NCBI GenBank assembly: GCA_900545175.1
Contig: UQYF01000025.1
Coordinates: 1 to 37,331, forward strand
Length of the DNA stretch: 37,331 bases
Source of the DNA: an uncultured Eubacteriales bacterium
Lineage (GTDB): Bacteria; Bacillota; Clostridia; Lachnospirales; Lachnospiraceae
Direction: 5' to 3'
Shown here one piece after another: positions 7,359 to 15,254 of this stretch; the first letter of the stretch is position 1; every line of letters begins with the position of its first letter. Position numbers and translations under genes: made by a program. A model generated the notes under the pieces. It saw only the letters and a program-made list of their open reading frames with translations, was not told the origin of the DNA and searched no databases.

Positions 7359-9632
7359 ATGGATGAAACTACAGGAAATAATGGAAAAAAGGTTTTTCGT
7401 TTTATTTTTGGCTTTGAAATAATGTTGGCATTGCTTTTAGTGCTGGCGTTGTTCATTCCTCAAAAAAAGTACAGTCTTACAGATAAAGACAATAGGATAG
7501 CTCTTCCTTTTGGACGATATTTTGTTGACATCGATTATAGCATTTCTGCTGATACCGATAAAGCAAATTATCTGTATATTTTAAATGATGATGGCGATTC
7601 GGATGGAGTATTGGAAACACATGAATTTTTGCATCATGAAAAAAGTAAGTGGAGAGCAGAATTCTGGATTGTTAAGCCCAAAATGAATGTTAATTTTTTT
7701 GTTGTCAAGCAGGACACTGCAGGACAGTCACAATATTTAAATTATGCAAATTATGAAGTGGAAAGTACACCGTATTTGGTTTATCTTGGAATACTGTTAA
7801 TGTTGTTTATAATTGCATGTACGGTTGTAGTATACTTTATTGTAACCGGAAGAATTGTACTAACAACTCAAAAGATTGCTTATATATGTATTCTTGCGGC
7901 TGTGCTTTTGATTTCATGCATACCTTTATTTGAAGATACATTAATAAAGGGAGATGACTTAATAACACATGCGATACGTCTTGAAGGACTGGCTGCCGGA
8001 TATTTGGCAGGTCAGTTTCCTGTAAAAGTCGAACCCTTGCTTAATGGTGGATATGGCTATGCCTTTTCAACGTACTATTCCAGTTTGTTTTATAATATCC
8101 CTGCAATACTAAGATTAATGGGATTTACTATTCAAGGGGCGTATAAGGCATATATTGTTTTAATTAATTTTGCAACGATATGTGTAGCATATTATAGTTT
8201 TAAAAAAATATTTAAAAAGCCTGAACTGGCACTTGTCAGTACAATAATGTATAGCTTGTCAACACTTAGAATAGTAGATTTGTATCAGAGAAGTGCAGTC
8301 GGAGAATTTACCGCTTTGGTATTTCTTCCACTTATAGCTGCAGGTCTTTGGAGAATATATACGACTCCTACAGACGATAAGAATTACCATAGATTATGGA
8401 TTATGCCGGTGATTGGATATTTTGGTGTAATAGAATCGCATGTCCTCAGCACAGAAATTTTTGGAGCTTTTACAGTACTTGTCTGCTTATTTATGTTTAA
8501 AAAGACATTCAAGAAAGAAACCTTTTTGGTTTTGCTGAAAGTGGTTTTAGTTTCTGTGATTTTGAACATAGGATATCTTCTTCCGTTTATTGAGTCTTAT
8601 TTGTGTGAAAGCACGTATATTAGTTCTGGTACTTCTAACAGTGCAATGCTGACTTTCTGCCTGACCTTTGTGGACTTGTTCAAGTTTGTTGATAAATTTG
8701 TTGAGTTTAGTGTCTGGAGAAATTATATGGTTCCGGGACTTGGGCCAACAGTTATTCCTGTTCTTATCCTGCTTATATACACAATTATAAGAAAGGGCAT
8801 AAAGAAACATAGGAAACTGATTATAATATGTGGTATTCTGACAATTATTACATCAGTGCTTACTTTGGATATTGTTCCTTATGAAAAAGTACTTACGTAT
8901 TTGGGCAATAATCCTACAAGTGTTGGTTTTATTAATTCCATTGCAAGAATAATAAGTAATATGGTTAAAAACATACAGTTTGCAATGAGGTTTATTACTG
9001 TTGGAACCTGTACATATATTATTTTTGTTATTGGCTTGGTATCTCAATATGACGAGGATGGTAATGCTCATAAGATAAGCTTGATAAGGCTGTTCGAGAT
9101 TTTTCTTGCAGTAATTACCATTATTCAGTTTGTCTGGGCGTGCAGATTGACAACAATAGAGATGAAACATATAAATTTTTATACGATGTCGGAAAACGAT
9201 AAGGAATTATCAAGCACTATAGGCAATTATGAATATCTTCCTTTGAGAGCATATGGCGGATTCCCGCAAGAGGTTTTTAGAGAAGAAGGAACCTTCAATG
9301 CAGCTAATGCAGAGGTTACAGACTATGTTAAGAAATATACAAATGTATTCCTTCATGCGTCAGTGAAAAATGAAGATGGTGGTTCTATAGAACTTCCGCT
9401 GCTGTACTATAGAGGCTACAAAGCGGTAAATACTGATAATGGAAGTAAAGTTAAGCTTGTTAAGTCAGAAAATGCCCAGTTAATGCTTGAACTGGATGGG
9501 AATTTTGATGGAAATATAAGTGTATATTATGCCGGAAAAATTTCCTGGCATATAGCAGAGCTTATTTCAGTTATTACGTTTAGTTTACTGATGGTATATG
9601 TAGTAAAGATAAAGATTGAAAATAAGGAGTAG
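7359..9632 (+). CDS. Multi-TM membrane protein, PTPS-related / GT-C-type glycosyltransferase-like
   Basis: 757 residues with a TM helix near the N terminus (about 13-33), an extracytoplasmic segment, then about ten or more TM helices and a final TM near the C terminus. The block GDDLITHAIRLEGLAAGYL, followed by GQFPVKVEPLLNGGYGYAF and DLYQRSAVGEF, matches what I know of the bacterial '6-pyruvoyl-tetrahydropterin synthase-related' membrane family. Despite the name, this family resembles GT-C glycosyltransferases, with an acidic DD motif in the first outer loop. A role in adding sugars from a polyprenyl-phosphate donor is inferred. Codon use is visibly more AT-rich than in flanking genes, hinting at separate origin. 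Start supported by GGGAGG nine bases upstream. Confidence 0.65.
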   Translation: MDETTGNNGKKVFRFIFGFEIMLALLLVLALFIPQKKYSLTDKDNRIALPFGRYFVDIDYSISADTDKANYLYILNDDGDSDGVLETHEFLHHEKSKWRAEFWIVKPKMNVNFFVVKQDTAGQSQYLNYANYEVESTPYLVYLGILLMLFIIACTVVVYFIVTGRIVLTTQKIAYICILAAVLLISCIPLFEDTLIKGDDLITHAIRLEGLAAGYLAGQFPVKVEPLLNGGYGYAFSTYYSSLFYNIPAILRLMGFTIQGAYKAYIVLINFATICVAYYSFKKIFKKPELALVSTIMYSLSTLRIVDLYQRSAVGEFTALVFLPLIAAGLWRIYTTPTDDKNYHRLWIMPVIGYFGVIESHVLSTEIFGAFTVLVCLFMFKKTFKKETFLVLLKVVLVSVILNIGYLLPFIESYLCESTYISSGTSNSAMLTFCLTFVDLFKFVDKFVEFSVWRNYMVPGLGPTVIPVLILLIYTIIRKGIKKHRKLIIICGILTIITSVLTLDIVPYEKVLTYLGNNPTSVGFINSIARIISNMVKNIQFAMRFITVGTCTYIIFVIGLVSQYDEDGNAHKISLIRLFEIFLAVITIIQFVWACRLTTIEMKHINFYTMSENDKELSSTIGNYEYLPLRAYGGFPQEVFREEGTFNAANAEVTDYVKKYTNVFLHASVKNEDGGSIELPLLYYRGYKAVNTDNGSKVKLVKSENAQLMLELDGNFDGNISVYYAGKISWHIAELISVITFSLLMVYVVKIKIENKE

Positions 9633-9740
9633 AGGTTATTCATTACCTTAAGTACACGACAAAACTATTAAATGACTATGGTATAGGCTCTTTCTTCGAT
9701 TCAAGACTGCAATATTATTATAGGAAATGAAAGTATAAAA

Positions 9741-9785
9741 CAAAGCGTCAGCCCATCACAAAAAAGTGATGGGTCTGGCGCTTTG
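9741..9785 (-). terminator. Long-stem terminator between convergent genes
   Basis: CAAAGCGTCAGCCCATCAC (9741-9759) pairs with GTGATGGGTCTGGCGCTTTG (9766-9785) across an A6 loop, a stem of about 19 bp with one bulge. Read on the minus strand it is followed by TTTTATACTTT, so it best terminates the aldehyde dehydrogenase transcript. The plus-strand side lacks a T-tract, but the hairpin may also shield the end of the membrane protein mRNA. Confidence 0.8.
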
Positions 9786-9827
9786 CTGATTTATAGGACC
9801 GCATGTGGGTGGGAAGGCATGCGATCA

Positions 9828-9880
9828 AGGACAGAGTGCTTTATTGGGTCGGCAATAAAAGCAGGAAGTCCGTATGTCCT
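9828..9880 (-). other. Second structured hairpin in the 3' UTR of the aldehyde dehydrogenase gene
   Basis: TGCTTTATT (9837-9845) pairs with AATAAAAGCA (9854-9863, one bulged A) around GGGTCGGC. An outer AGGACA/TGTCCT pair (9828-9833 and 9875-9880) closes it. It lies just after the stop of the aldehyde dehydrogenase in the minus-strand transcript. No T-tract follows, so it is not a standard terminator. Confidence 0.35.
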
Positions 9881-9893
9881 GTGGAAATTTGCC

Positions 9894-11273
9894 TTACCTT
9901 AGGAACATTCGTATCATTTTGTCCATAAAAGCGTTATAAGGCTGGTAGCGCATAGGAAGGTCAAGCCATGTCTTTTTGTCCACGATGCTCTTCTTGTGCG
10001 TAAATATGTCGAAACCATCGCGTCCGTGGTATGACCCCATTCCGCTGCCGCCGACACCGCCAAAGCCCATGTTGGATGTGGCAAGATGGATTATTGTGTC
10101 GTTTACACAGCCGCCGCCGAAGCTGATTCGTGATGTTATTTTGCTGATAAAGCGCTTGCTGTTTGAAAAAACGTAGAGTGCAAGAGGGTGGTCGAGGCTG
10201 TTAATCTGTTTAATCATAATCTCATCGTTGGAGTAAGGGATAACCGGAAGCACAGGCCCGAAGATTTCTTCCTGCATTACTGCATCATCGTATGCCACAT
10301 CACGCATGATGACAGGCGCAATTTGCAGCCTGTTCTTGTCAGATGCGCCGCCGATAACAGTCTTATCTTTATCTATAAGTCCAAGAATGCGGTTAAAATG
10401 CTTCTCGTTGATTATCTTTCCATAGTCGGGATTGTCAAGCGGCTGGGCGCCGAACTGCCGTATTGTCTCATGCTTAAGATATTTTATGAATTTCTCATAT
10501 ACGCTGCGGTGGCAGAGAACATAGTCGGGTGCAACGCAGGTCTGACCACAGTTTAGGTATTTGCCGAATACGATACGTCTTGCGGCGAGCTTTAAGCTGG
10601 CATCGGGAGCTACAATGCATGGACTTTTTCCGCCAAGCTCAAGAGTGACAGGTGTGAGGTGTTCGGCGGCATGGCGCATAACCTCCTTGCCGACAGCCTT
10701 GCTTCCCGTAAAAAATATATAGTCAAAGCCGGCATCTAAAAGGCAGGTATTTTCCGCGCGTCCACCGGTGACGACTGCGACATATTCCGGCGGAAAGCAC
10801 TCGGAAATTATTTTTGCAATGACATTGCTGGTTGCAGGTGAGTATGCGCTTGGCTTTACAATCGCGGTATTTCCTGCGGCAAGTGCATCTACAAGAGGCT
10901 CCATTGTGAGTAAAAATGGATAATTCCAAGGACTCATAATGAGAACATTGCCGTAAGGTGACGGTTTTACATAGCTTATCGATGCAAATTGTGCAAGAGG
11001 AGTAGCGACTGTGCGCTCCCGCATAAATTGCCTTACATGTGAGAGCATGTAGCTTATCTCGCTTAGCGTAAGTCCTATCTCGCACATATAGCTCTCCTGT
11101 GCGCTCTTGCCAAGGTCGGTTTTCAGAGCCTGCGTGATATCGGCTTCGTAAGCCTTTATAATTTTTCTTAATTTCTTCAATGAATTGATTCGAAACTGCA
11201 CATCAAGAGTGGCTCCTGTGGCAAAGAAGCTTTGCTGGGAGCTTAGCAGGGTATTTATTTCTGTGTTGGTCAT
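9894..11273 (-). CDS. NAD(P)-dependent aldehyde dehydrogenase (ALDH3-like)
   Basis: About 459-residue cytoplasmic enzyme oxidising an aldehyde to its acid with NAD(P)+. The cofactor loop NYPF and KPSAYSPATS, the glutamate motif ELGGKSP (E212) and the catalytic cysteine motif GQTCVAPD (C246) are present, and the FTGSKAVG motif is intact. The short length, and a C terminus continuing past the ALDH core with a basic/hydrophobic end (KMIRMFLR), fit ALDH3 (fatty or aromatic aldehydes), where the tail may touch the membrane. The frame continues six codons upstream to a TTG, but GAGG six bases before the ATG at 11273 favours that start. It is last in the MarR-ADH-ALDH series, 68 bases after the alcohol dehydrogenase gene. 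Confidence 0.9.
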   Translation of the reverse strand: MTNTEINTLLSSQQSFFATGATLDVQFRINSLKKLRKIIKAYEADITQALKTDLGKSAQESYMCEIGLTLSEISYMLSHVRQFMRERTVATPLAQFASISYVKPSPYGNVLIMSPWNYPFLLTMEPLVDALAAGNTAIVKPSAYSPATSNVIAKIISECFPPEYVAVVTGGRAENTCLLDAGFDYIFFTGSKAVGKEVMRHAAEHLTPVTLELGGKSPCIVAPDASLKLAARRIVFGKYLNCGQTCVAPDYVLCHRSVYEKFIKYLKHETIRQFGAQPLDNPDYGKIINEKHFNRILGLIDKDKTVIGGASDKNRLQIAPVIMRDVAYDDAVMQEEIFGPVLPVIPYSNDEIMIKQINSLDHPLALYVFSNSKRFISKITSRISFGGGCVNDTIIHLATSNMGFGGVGGSGMGSYHGRDGFDIFTHKKSIVDKKTWLDLPMRYQPYNAFMDKMIRMFLR

Positions 11274-11295
11274 GGTAAGCCTCGCTTTCAAAAAT

Positions 11296-11301
11296 ATTAT
11301 A
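11296..11301 (-). promoter_or_regulatory. Possible -10 element upstream of the aldehyde dehydrogenase
   Basis: A perfect TATAAT on the minus strand lies 22 bases before the chosen ATG, in the short gap after the alcohol dehydrogenase gene. No good -35 is visible at 16-18 bases, so an internal promoter for the aldehyde dehydrogenase is only suggested. Confidence 0.3.
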
Positions 11302-11341
11302 CACTCACAAAGTAAATTGATGCTTTTGACAAATAAGTGCG

Positions 11342-12547
11342 TTAATCCTCCTCCTGCACGGCATAGTAGAAGCGCTCAAGCTCCTTTGCGTTCATGAGCA
11401 CAGGGACAGGGTAGAGAGGATTTCCTTCGGCATCTGCATGGCGTGCGAGAGCAGGAATATCCTTGGATTTGATGCCGGGAAGGGTCCGTCCGAGAGAAAA
11501 TTCATCCAACATATCTTCGATGGCACTTATGAACTTCTCGGCAGCCGCTGCATCAGGCTCGGCTGCGTCAGAGAGGCCTGCAGCTATGGCAAGCTCATGG
11601 AGCTTTCTGTGTATAGTGTCTCCGTAATCCCTTAGAACAACAGGCAGAAGCACGGCATTGGCAAGTCCGTGAGGGATGTTGCAGCATCCGCCAAGGGAAT
11701 GAGCCACGGCATGCACATAACCGACGTATGATACAGTAAATGCTACACCGGCATAGTACGATGCGTGGAGCATATTTTTTCTTGCTTTCATATTATTGCC
11801 ATCGTGGTAAGCTTTCTGCAGATTATGAAAAATCAGATTGGTGGCTTTTAATGCGGCATGCCGTGTCCTTTTAGTGGTTGAGCGCCCGATGTATGCTTCA
11901 ACGGCATGCGTTAGAGCGTCAAGTCCTGTGGATGCGGTTATAAAGGGCGGAAGTGAGCGGGTAACCTCAGGGTCAAGCACAGCGTAGCCTGGAATAAGGG
12001 GAAAATCATTGATAGGATACTTAATGCGGGTCTTAGCATCTGTGATAACGGCGGCGAGGGTTGTCTCACTGCCTGTTCCGGCTGTGGTCGGCACCGCAAA
12101 AAGAGGCGGAAGTGGGCGGAGCACTTTTAGTATTCCTTTCATTTTCATGAGTGGTGTGTGCGGACGTGCGATACATGCGCCGACTGCCTTGGCGCAGTCC
12201 ATTGATGAACCTCCGCCAAAGCCTATTAATGCCTGACAGCCATTCTGCCTGTACAGACTAAGCGCTTCGCCTACATTGTCTGTTGTCGGATTGGCAACTG
12301 TTCCATCGTATACGGCGCAGGAAATATTATTTTGGGTTAACAGCTCTTCAAGGTGTCCGGTAAGACCAAGACTTCGTATACCTTTATCTGTCACAAGGAG
12401 CACAGAGTTAAGCTTAAGCTCCTTTAATTTCTTTACAAGCTCCTCCATGCTGCCAAGCCGTTTGGGTGAGTGGTAGGGCAGAAGCGGAATGGCAAGCTTA
12501 AAAACGGTCTGAAATGTGCGGCAGTAGAGCTTCTTTAATGTGTTCAT
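11342..12547 (-). CDS. Iron-containing alcohol dehydrogenase
   Basis: 401-residue group III (iron-activated) alcohol dehydrogenase interconverting an alcohol and an aldehyde with NAD(P)H. The nucleotide-binding motif GFGGGSSMDCAK (109-120) and the AVPTTAGTGSETT block (151-163) are present. The metal ligands are visible as D210 and H214 in LDALTHAVEAY, H283 in AHSLGG and H293 in NIPHG. Length matches the family. It sits between the MarR regulator and the aldehyde dehydrogenase on the same strand, which suggests the two enzymes share a substrate, either reducing a toxic aldehyde or oxidising an alcohol in two steps. An AGAGG ribosome binding site precedes the ATG. The repeat at 12621-12691 separates it from marR. 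Confidence 0.9.
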   Translation of the reverse strand: MNTLKKLYCRTFQTVFKLAIPLLPYHSPKRLGSMEELVKKLKELKLNSVLLVTDKGIRSLGLTGHLEELLTQNNISCAVYDGTVANPTTDNVGEALSLYRQNGCQALIGFGGGSSMDCAKAVGACIARPHTPLMKMKGILKVLRPLPPLFAVPTTAGTGSETTLAAVITDAKTRIKYPINDFPLIPGYAVLDPEVTRSLPPFITASTGLDALTHAVEAYIGRSTTKRTRHAALKATNLIFHNLQKAYHDGNNMKARKNMLHASYYAGVAFTVSYVGYVHAVAHSLGGCCNIPHGLANAVLLPVVLRDYGDTIHRKLHELAIAAGLSDAAEPDAAAAEKFISAIEDMLDEFSLGRTLPGIKSKDIPALARHADAEGNPLYPVPVLMNAKELERFYYAVQEED

Positions 12548-12620
12548 GCGGGTACCTCTTTTCTATTATTACCTTAATTTAGATTATGGATTATGGTGTC
12601 AAAACATATTTTGTAAACCT

Positions 12621-12691
12621 GAACGCAGAATAAGCAAAGCGACTGCGTTCATGAGCAAGCAGCGAAAGCGGATTGCGAATGTCCGCTTTAC
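12621..12691 (-). repeat. Structured intergenic repeat R2, short copy
   Basis: This 71-base element is the exact reverse complement of 15255-15312 joined to 15404-15416; the intervening 91 bases of the long copy are absent. The break lies at a shared TTGC, as expected for a microhomology deletion. It contains a perfect 8-bp hairpin AAAGCGGA/TCCGCTTT with a 9-base loop. It sits in the gap between marR and the alcohol dehydrogenase gene and may influence co-transcription. Confidence 0.85.
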
Positions 12692-12757
12692 TGTATATAA
12701 CAAGTTATGTTTACCAATATATTGATTTTTAGGAGAAGCTTAATTGTTTGTGGCACT

Positions 12758-13198
12758 CTAACCTTTAGAATAATCCTCCAGATTTTTTGCTATAAGCAGC
12801 AGAGAGTGATAGAATAGGCTGCGCTGTCTGTCAGTGAGCCCTGCGCCGGCTATGTCAACCGCATTTTTGATGGCGGATTCTATATGTGCTGCGGCATCGC
12901 GGCCTGAGTCTGTGAGAACGAGCGGGATGCGGTATTTTCTGCCGTCAGCTCCGGCTTCACACACAAAGCCTTTGTTTTGAAGTTCCTTTAAGGAACGGCT
13001 TATGGCAGCCTTGTCAACTTCGCAGCTTTCGCATAGCTGGGTGGGAGTCAGCCCGGCAGTGTGCTTTTTTAGCTGGAAGAGAATCATGACATGGTTGGGT
13101 TTCAGCCCATAGGATGTCACTTCGGTTGATTTTATGCGCTGCACGCTCTTGTTAATCTGCGATATGGCTGTCGTGAACTGTTCGAATCTGTTAAACAT
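12758..13198 (-). CDS. MarR-family transcriptional regulator
   Basis: 146-residue winged-helix repressor. After an N-terminal dimerisation helix comes the DNA-binding domain with TPTQLCESCEVDKAAISRSL (about 51-70) as helix-turn-helix and a GADGRKYRIPLVLTDSG wing (about 83-99). A C-terminal helix completes the dimer interface. It starts after an AGAGAGG ribosome binding site. The palindrome at 13219-13234, 21 bases upstream of the start, is the likely self-operator. Position suggests it controls the two dehydrogenases on the same strand, the divergent gene at 13389, or both. MarR proteins usually sense small phenolic, aldehyde or oxidising ligands, which fits the neighbours, but the ligand is unknown. 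Confidence 0.9.
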   Translation of the reverse strand: MFNRFEQFTTAISQINKSVQRIKSTEVTSYGLKPNHVMILFQLKKHTAGLTPTQLCESCEVDKAAISRSLKELQNKGFVCEAGADGRKYRIPLVLTDSGRDAAAHIESAIKNAVDIAGAGLTDRQRSLFYHSLLLIAKNLEDYSKG

Positions 13199-13218
13199 GG
13201 ATACCTCTCTTTGTAAAA

Positions 13219-13234
13219 TGTTGATATGTCAACA
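13219..13234. promoter_or_regulatory. Probable MarR operator palindrome
   Basis: Perfect palindrome TGTTGA-TATG-TCAACA in the divergent region between marR and the gene at 13389. The 16-base size and the flanking TATAAT at 13236-13241 (minus strand) fit a MarR dimer blocking its own promoter. A second, imperfect palindrome (GACTTTT ... AAAAGTTC) lies at 13289-13312 near the divergent gene. Confidence 0.65.
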
Positions 13235-13388
13235 AATTATATTTAAATTACTACATTATATTTTAGATGTCAATAGTGCAAAGGCATTGACTTTTAAGGC
13301 ACAAAAGTTCAAAATATAGTGGAAAATATATGTGGCGGAATCCGCACAGGCTGCAAATTATGCGGACAGCACAGAATGGAGAACGGCT

Positions 13389-14066
13389 ATGATAATAAGA
13401 AATCATTATATGGCACAGCTTAAGAGTGAATGGATAAAAAATGGGGAAGGAAACGAAGAAGTGGAGGCTTTTGCCGATACATGCCGAGAAAAAGCACAGC
13501 AGCTTATAGATGAAGGAAAGCTTCTCACGGCGGCATTGTATCATTACAGGAATATGCTTTTTTTGTATTATGAGGAAGTACGCACTGATGGCGGAAATGA
13601 GATAGTTCCGGATGATTTTATGGGGGCGTTTGCCGGAGCGCTTGAAAAGGGAATGAGAGATGGCGGTATGGTAAGCTGGATGAAAATGTTCCATATATAT
13701 TATCACAATGAGCCAAAGAGTGTAGAGCAGTGGCAGCAGGACAGGCATCCGCAGCACAGGAGAGGCAGGATAGCAAAGCTTCGTGAGGACAAGCTGTTTG
13801 AGTATGTGTATCATCATGTGGCGATTGTCAATGAAGGACTGCTCACAGGCGACAAGTACCAGTCGATAGCGCTTTACGGTGATATGTTGTTTTCGTATTT
13901 TGAGGAGCCGAAGAAATTCGTGAATATAAAAGAGGACTACGAGCATGAGTCGCAGGCGATAAATGACTGGCTGGCAGTCGACCCGGAGAGCCATTTTATA
14001 CCGTTTCCTGAGGCCGGCGGGTCGAATTTCTATATTATACCTGAGTATTTTGCTGTTGGAAGATAG
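13389..14066 (+). CDS. Unrecognised 225-residue soluble protein
   Basis: I do not recognise this protein. It is rich in aromatic and charged residues, without a signal peptide or TM segment, and probably alpha-helical (for example EVEAFADTCREKAQQLIDEG near 22-41). The middle carries a His/Arg-rich stretch (QDRHPQHRRGR) and a YVYHHVAIVNEGL motif. The long open frame, a clear start at 13389 with GGAGA about seven bases before it, and codon use like its neighbours all support a real gene. The frame is open further upstream to a GTG at 13332, but that has no ribosome binding site. It is transcribed divergently from marR, so it may be a target of that repressor. The 14067-14203 gap after it holds two imperfect direct copies of a TGGTGYGTCAG-AGTTAAA motif (14112 and 14176). 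Confidence 0.7.
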   Translation: MIIRNHYMAQLKSEWIKNGEGNEEVEAFADTCREKAQQLIDEGKLLTAALYHYRNMLFLYYEEVRTDGGNEIVPDDFMGAFAGALEKGMRDGGMVSWMKMFHIYYHNEPKSVEQWQQDRHPQHRRGRIAKLREDKLFEYVYHHVAIVNEGLLTGDKYQSIALYGDMLFSYFEEPKKFVNIKEDYEHESQAINDWLAVDPESHFIPFPEAGGSNFYIIPEYFAVGR

Positions 14067-14203
14067 GCATGAACCTGTGACATATTATTGAAGGATTGCG
14101 CTACAGCGTAATGGTGCGTCAGAAGTTAAAGCCGGCGGAATTTTGTTTAGAATATGAACTGTTGACAGCATTCCTTGGTGTGTCAGCAGTTAAAAAACAG
14201 CGG

Positions 14204-14716
14204 TTATTTTATATGGGATATGATGCTGCGCTCTAACCGGCGCTTGTCATAGCGGGAGGCGACAGGCACACGGATGAGTGGAAGGTCAATGCTCTCTAGC
14301 ACAGCATCCTTTAGCATATCATTCTCGCGGTTAGGCTTATTTTCATGTGACGCATCGTCAAGCTCCACGGCAGCGATGGGAATAAATTCGGAATTGCACA
14401 GCACGAAATCAAGATGCTTTGATTTGACTTTGCCGAAATATTTCATATAAGTATTGTAATTCTCAGCCGGGGCGGTCTTTGCTACATCGGCAAGGCGCAC
14501 CTTGCAGAAAAGAAAAAGACCGCAGTCATTTGCGATATCGTAAATTACAGGAAAAAAGGCAGCTTCTGTCGGAGTGAGAAGTGCGGCTACATTGTACCGG
14601 CCTTCCACTTCGGCGGCAAGCTGTCTTTTCTTGTTATTTATAAGACCGCGCAGGGAAAAGAAGAGTGCGAAAAAAATAATTGCAGAAGCAATATATATAA
14701 TAATCTGTATATTCAT
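14204..14716 (-). CDS. DUF2726-like membrane-anchored protein (PD-(D/E)XK-like fold)
   Basis: 170 residues. One N-terminal TM helix (about 4-23) is followed by a soluble domain. The segment HLDFVLCNSEFIPIAAVELD (about 101-120) with downstream basic residues resembles DUF2726, a restriction-endonuclease-like fold whose D...ExD residues appear here as the Asp of LDFVL and the ELDD motif. Such domains are often attached to topoisomerase-type zinc ribbons or helicases, but here it is alone on a membrane anchor. Function unknown; a nuclease activity is only suggested. It lies next to the tRNA-Lys pair on the same strand, separated by the tRNA terminator. Confidence 0.65.
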   Translation of the reverse strand: MNIQIIIYIASAIIFFALFFSLRGLINNKKRQLAAEVEGRYNVAALLTPTEAAFFPVIYDIANDCGLFLFCKVRLADVAKTAPAENYNTYMKYFGKVKSKHLDFVLCNSEFIPIAAVELDDASHENKPNRENDMLKDAVLESIDLPLIRVPVASRYDKRRLERSIISHIK

Positions 14717-14766
14717 ATTATTCTCGTTTTATATTTTGACTTTGGATAAAAAGGTTCTGATGACAT

Positions 14767-14808
14767 AAAAAAAGCACCAACCCCACAGTCACGCTGCAAA
14801 ACTGGTAC
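14767..14808 (-). terminator. Terminator of the downstream tRNA-Lys copy
   Basis: On the minus strand GTACCAGTTTT pairs with GGGGTTGGTGC (11 bp, using many G-U pairs), continued by GCAG/CTGT around CGTGA. This gives a 15-bp stem followed by TTTTTTT (14773-14767). Because of the G-U pairs the plus-strand RNA would carry A-C mismatches, so the hairpin works in one direction. Confidence 0.8.
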
Positions 14809-14814
14809 CTTTAG

Positions 14815-14887
14815 TGCGCGATCAGGGGTTCGAACCCTGGACACCCTGATTAAGAGTCAGGTGCTCTACCAACTGAGCTAATCGCGC
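14815..14887 (-). tRNA. tRNA-Lys (anticodon CTT), copy 2 in transcript order
   Basis: 73 bases that fold as a standard cloverleaf: acceptor GCGCGAT/ATCGCGC, D-arm GCTC-AGTTGGTA-GAGC, anticodon stem CCTGA/TCAGG with loop CTCTTAA (anticodon CTT, reading AAG), T-arm CAGGG-TTCGAAC-CCCTG, discriminator A. CCA is not encoded. Identical to the copy at 14941-15013. A complete terminator follows. Confidence 0.97.
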
Positions 14888-14895
14888 ATGGCTTT

Positions 14896-14935
14896 AAAAA
14901 AGCACCAACCCCACAGTCATCTGTAAAACTGGTAC
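14896..14935 (-). terminator. Terminator between the two tRNA-Lys genes
   Basis: Same design as at 14767-14808: GTACCAGTTTT/GGGGTTGGTGC plus ACAG/CTGT around an ATGA tetraloop, then TTTTTT on the minus strand. The loop sequence differs from the other copy while the pairing is kept, which supports function. It would make expression of the second tRNA depend on read-through or its own promoter. Confidence 0.8.
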
Positions 14936-14940
14936 TTTAA

Positions 14941-15013
14941 TGCGCGATCAGGGGTTCGAACCCTGGACACCCTGATTAAGAGTCAGGTGCTCTACCAACT
15001 GAGCTAATCGCGC
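14941..15013 (-). tRNA. tRNA-Lys (anticodon CTT), copy 1 in transcript order
   Basis: 73 bases identical to 14815-14887, with all cloverleaf arms intact and no encoded CCA. It is nearest the promoter at 15048-15075. The repeated unit includes the following terminator, so the pair arose by tandem duplication of tRNA plus terminator (about 126-base period). Confidence 0.97.
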
Positions 15014-15047
15014 ATATTATCTATGCCGTGTTTCAGACACAAACATT

Positions 15048-15075
15048 ATTATACACATACAAAGAAAAAATGCAA
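15048..15075 (-). promoter_or_regulatory. Promoter for the tRNA-Lys pair
   Basis: On the minus strand TTGCAT (15075-15070), a 16-base spacer and a perfect TATAAT (15053-15048) lie about 35 bases before the first tRNA. The -35 is weak, the -10 ideal. It is the only good promoter seen upstream of the tRNAs. Confidence 0.6.
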
Positions 15076-15254
15076 GCTTTTTTTAAAAAAAATTAAAAAA
15101 ATTTTTAATCCCAATTACAGGAATATTTACAAACCCTTGAAAATAAAGGAAAAAATGCGCTCATGGTTGCTTAAATTTTATTATGAGTGTATACTAAAAA
15201 AGGTTCTGAGGCTTGAAGTATATAAGCAGCTGGCAGCAGGAAAACAAATGAATT

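Noticed and set aside
13263..13994. A 243-residue minus-strand ORF
   Set aside because: It lies antisense to the 225-residue gene at 13389, which has a good start signal; the minus-strand product is rich in Ile/Tyr/Phe/His as expected for a shadow frame.
14112..14203. Two imperfect direct copies of TGGTGYGTCAG-AGTTAAA, as a possible CRISPR or mobile element trace
   Set aside because: Only two short, diverged units 64 bases apart, with no spacer pattern, cas gene or target duplication.
14815..15013. tRNA-Lys pair as an integration (att) site of a mobile element
   Set aside because: No integrase, and no fragment of the tRNA 3' end is repeated elsewhere in the window; the duplication is a simple tandem of tRNA plus terminator.
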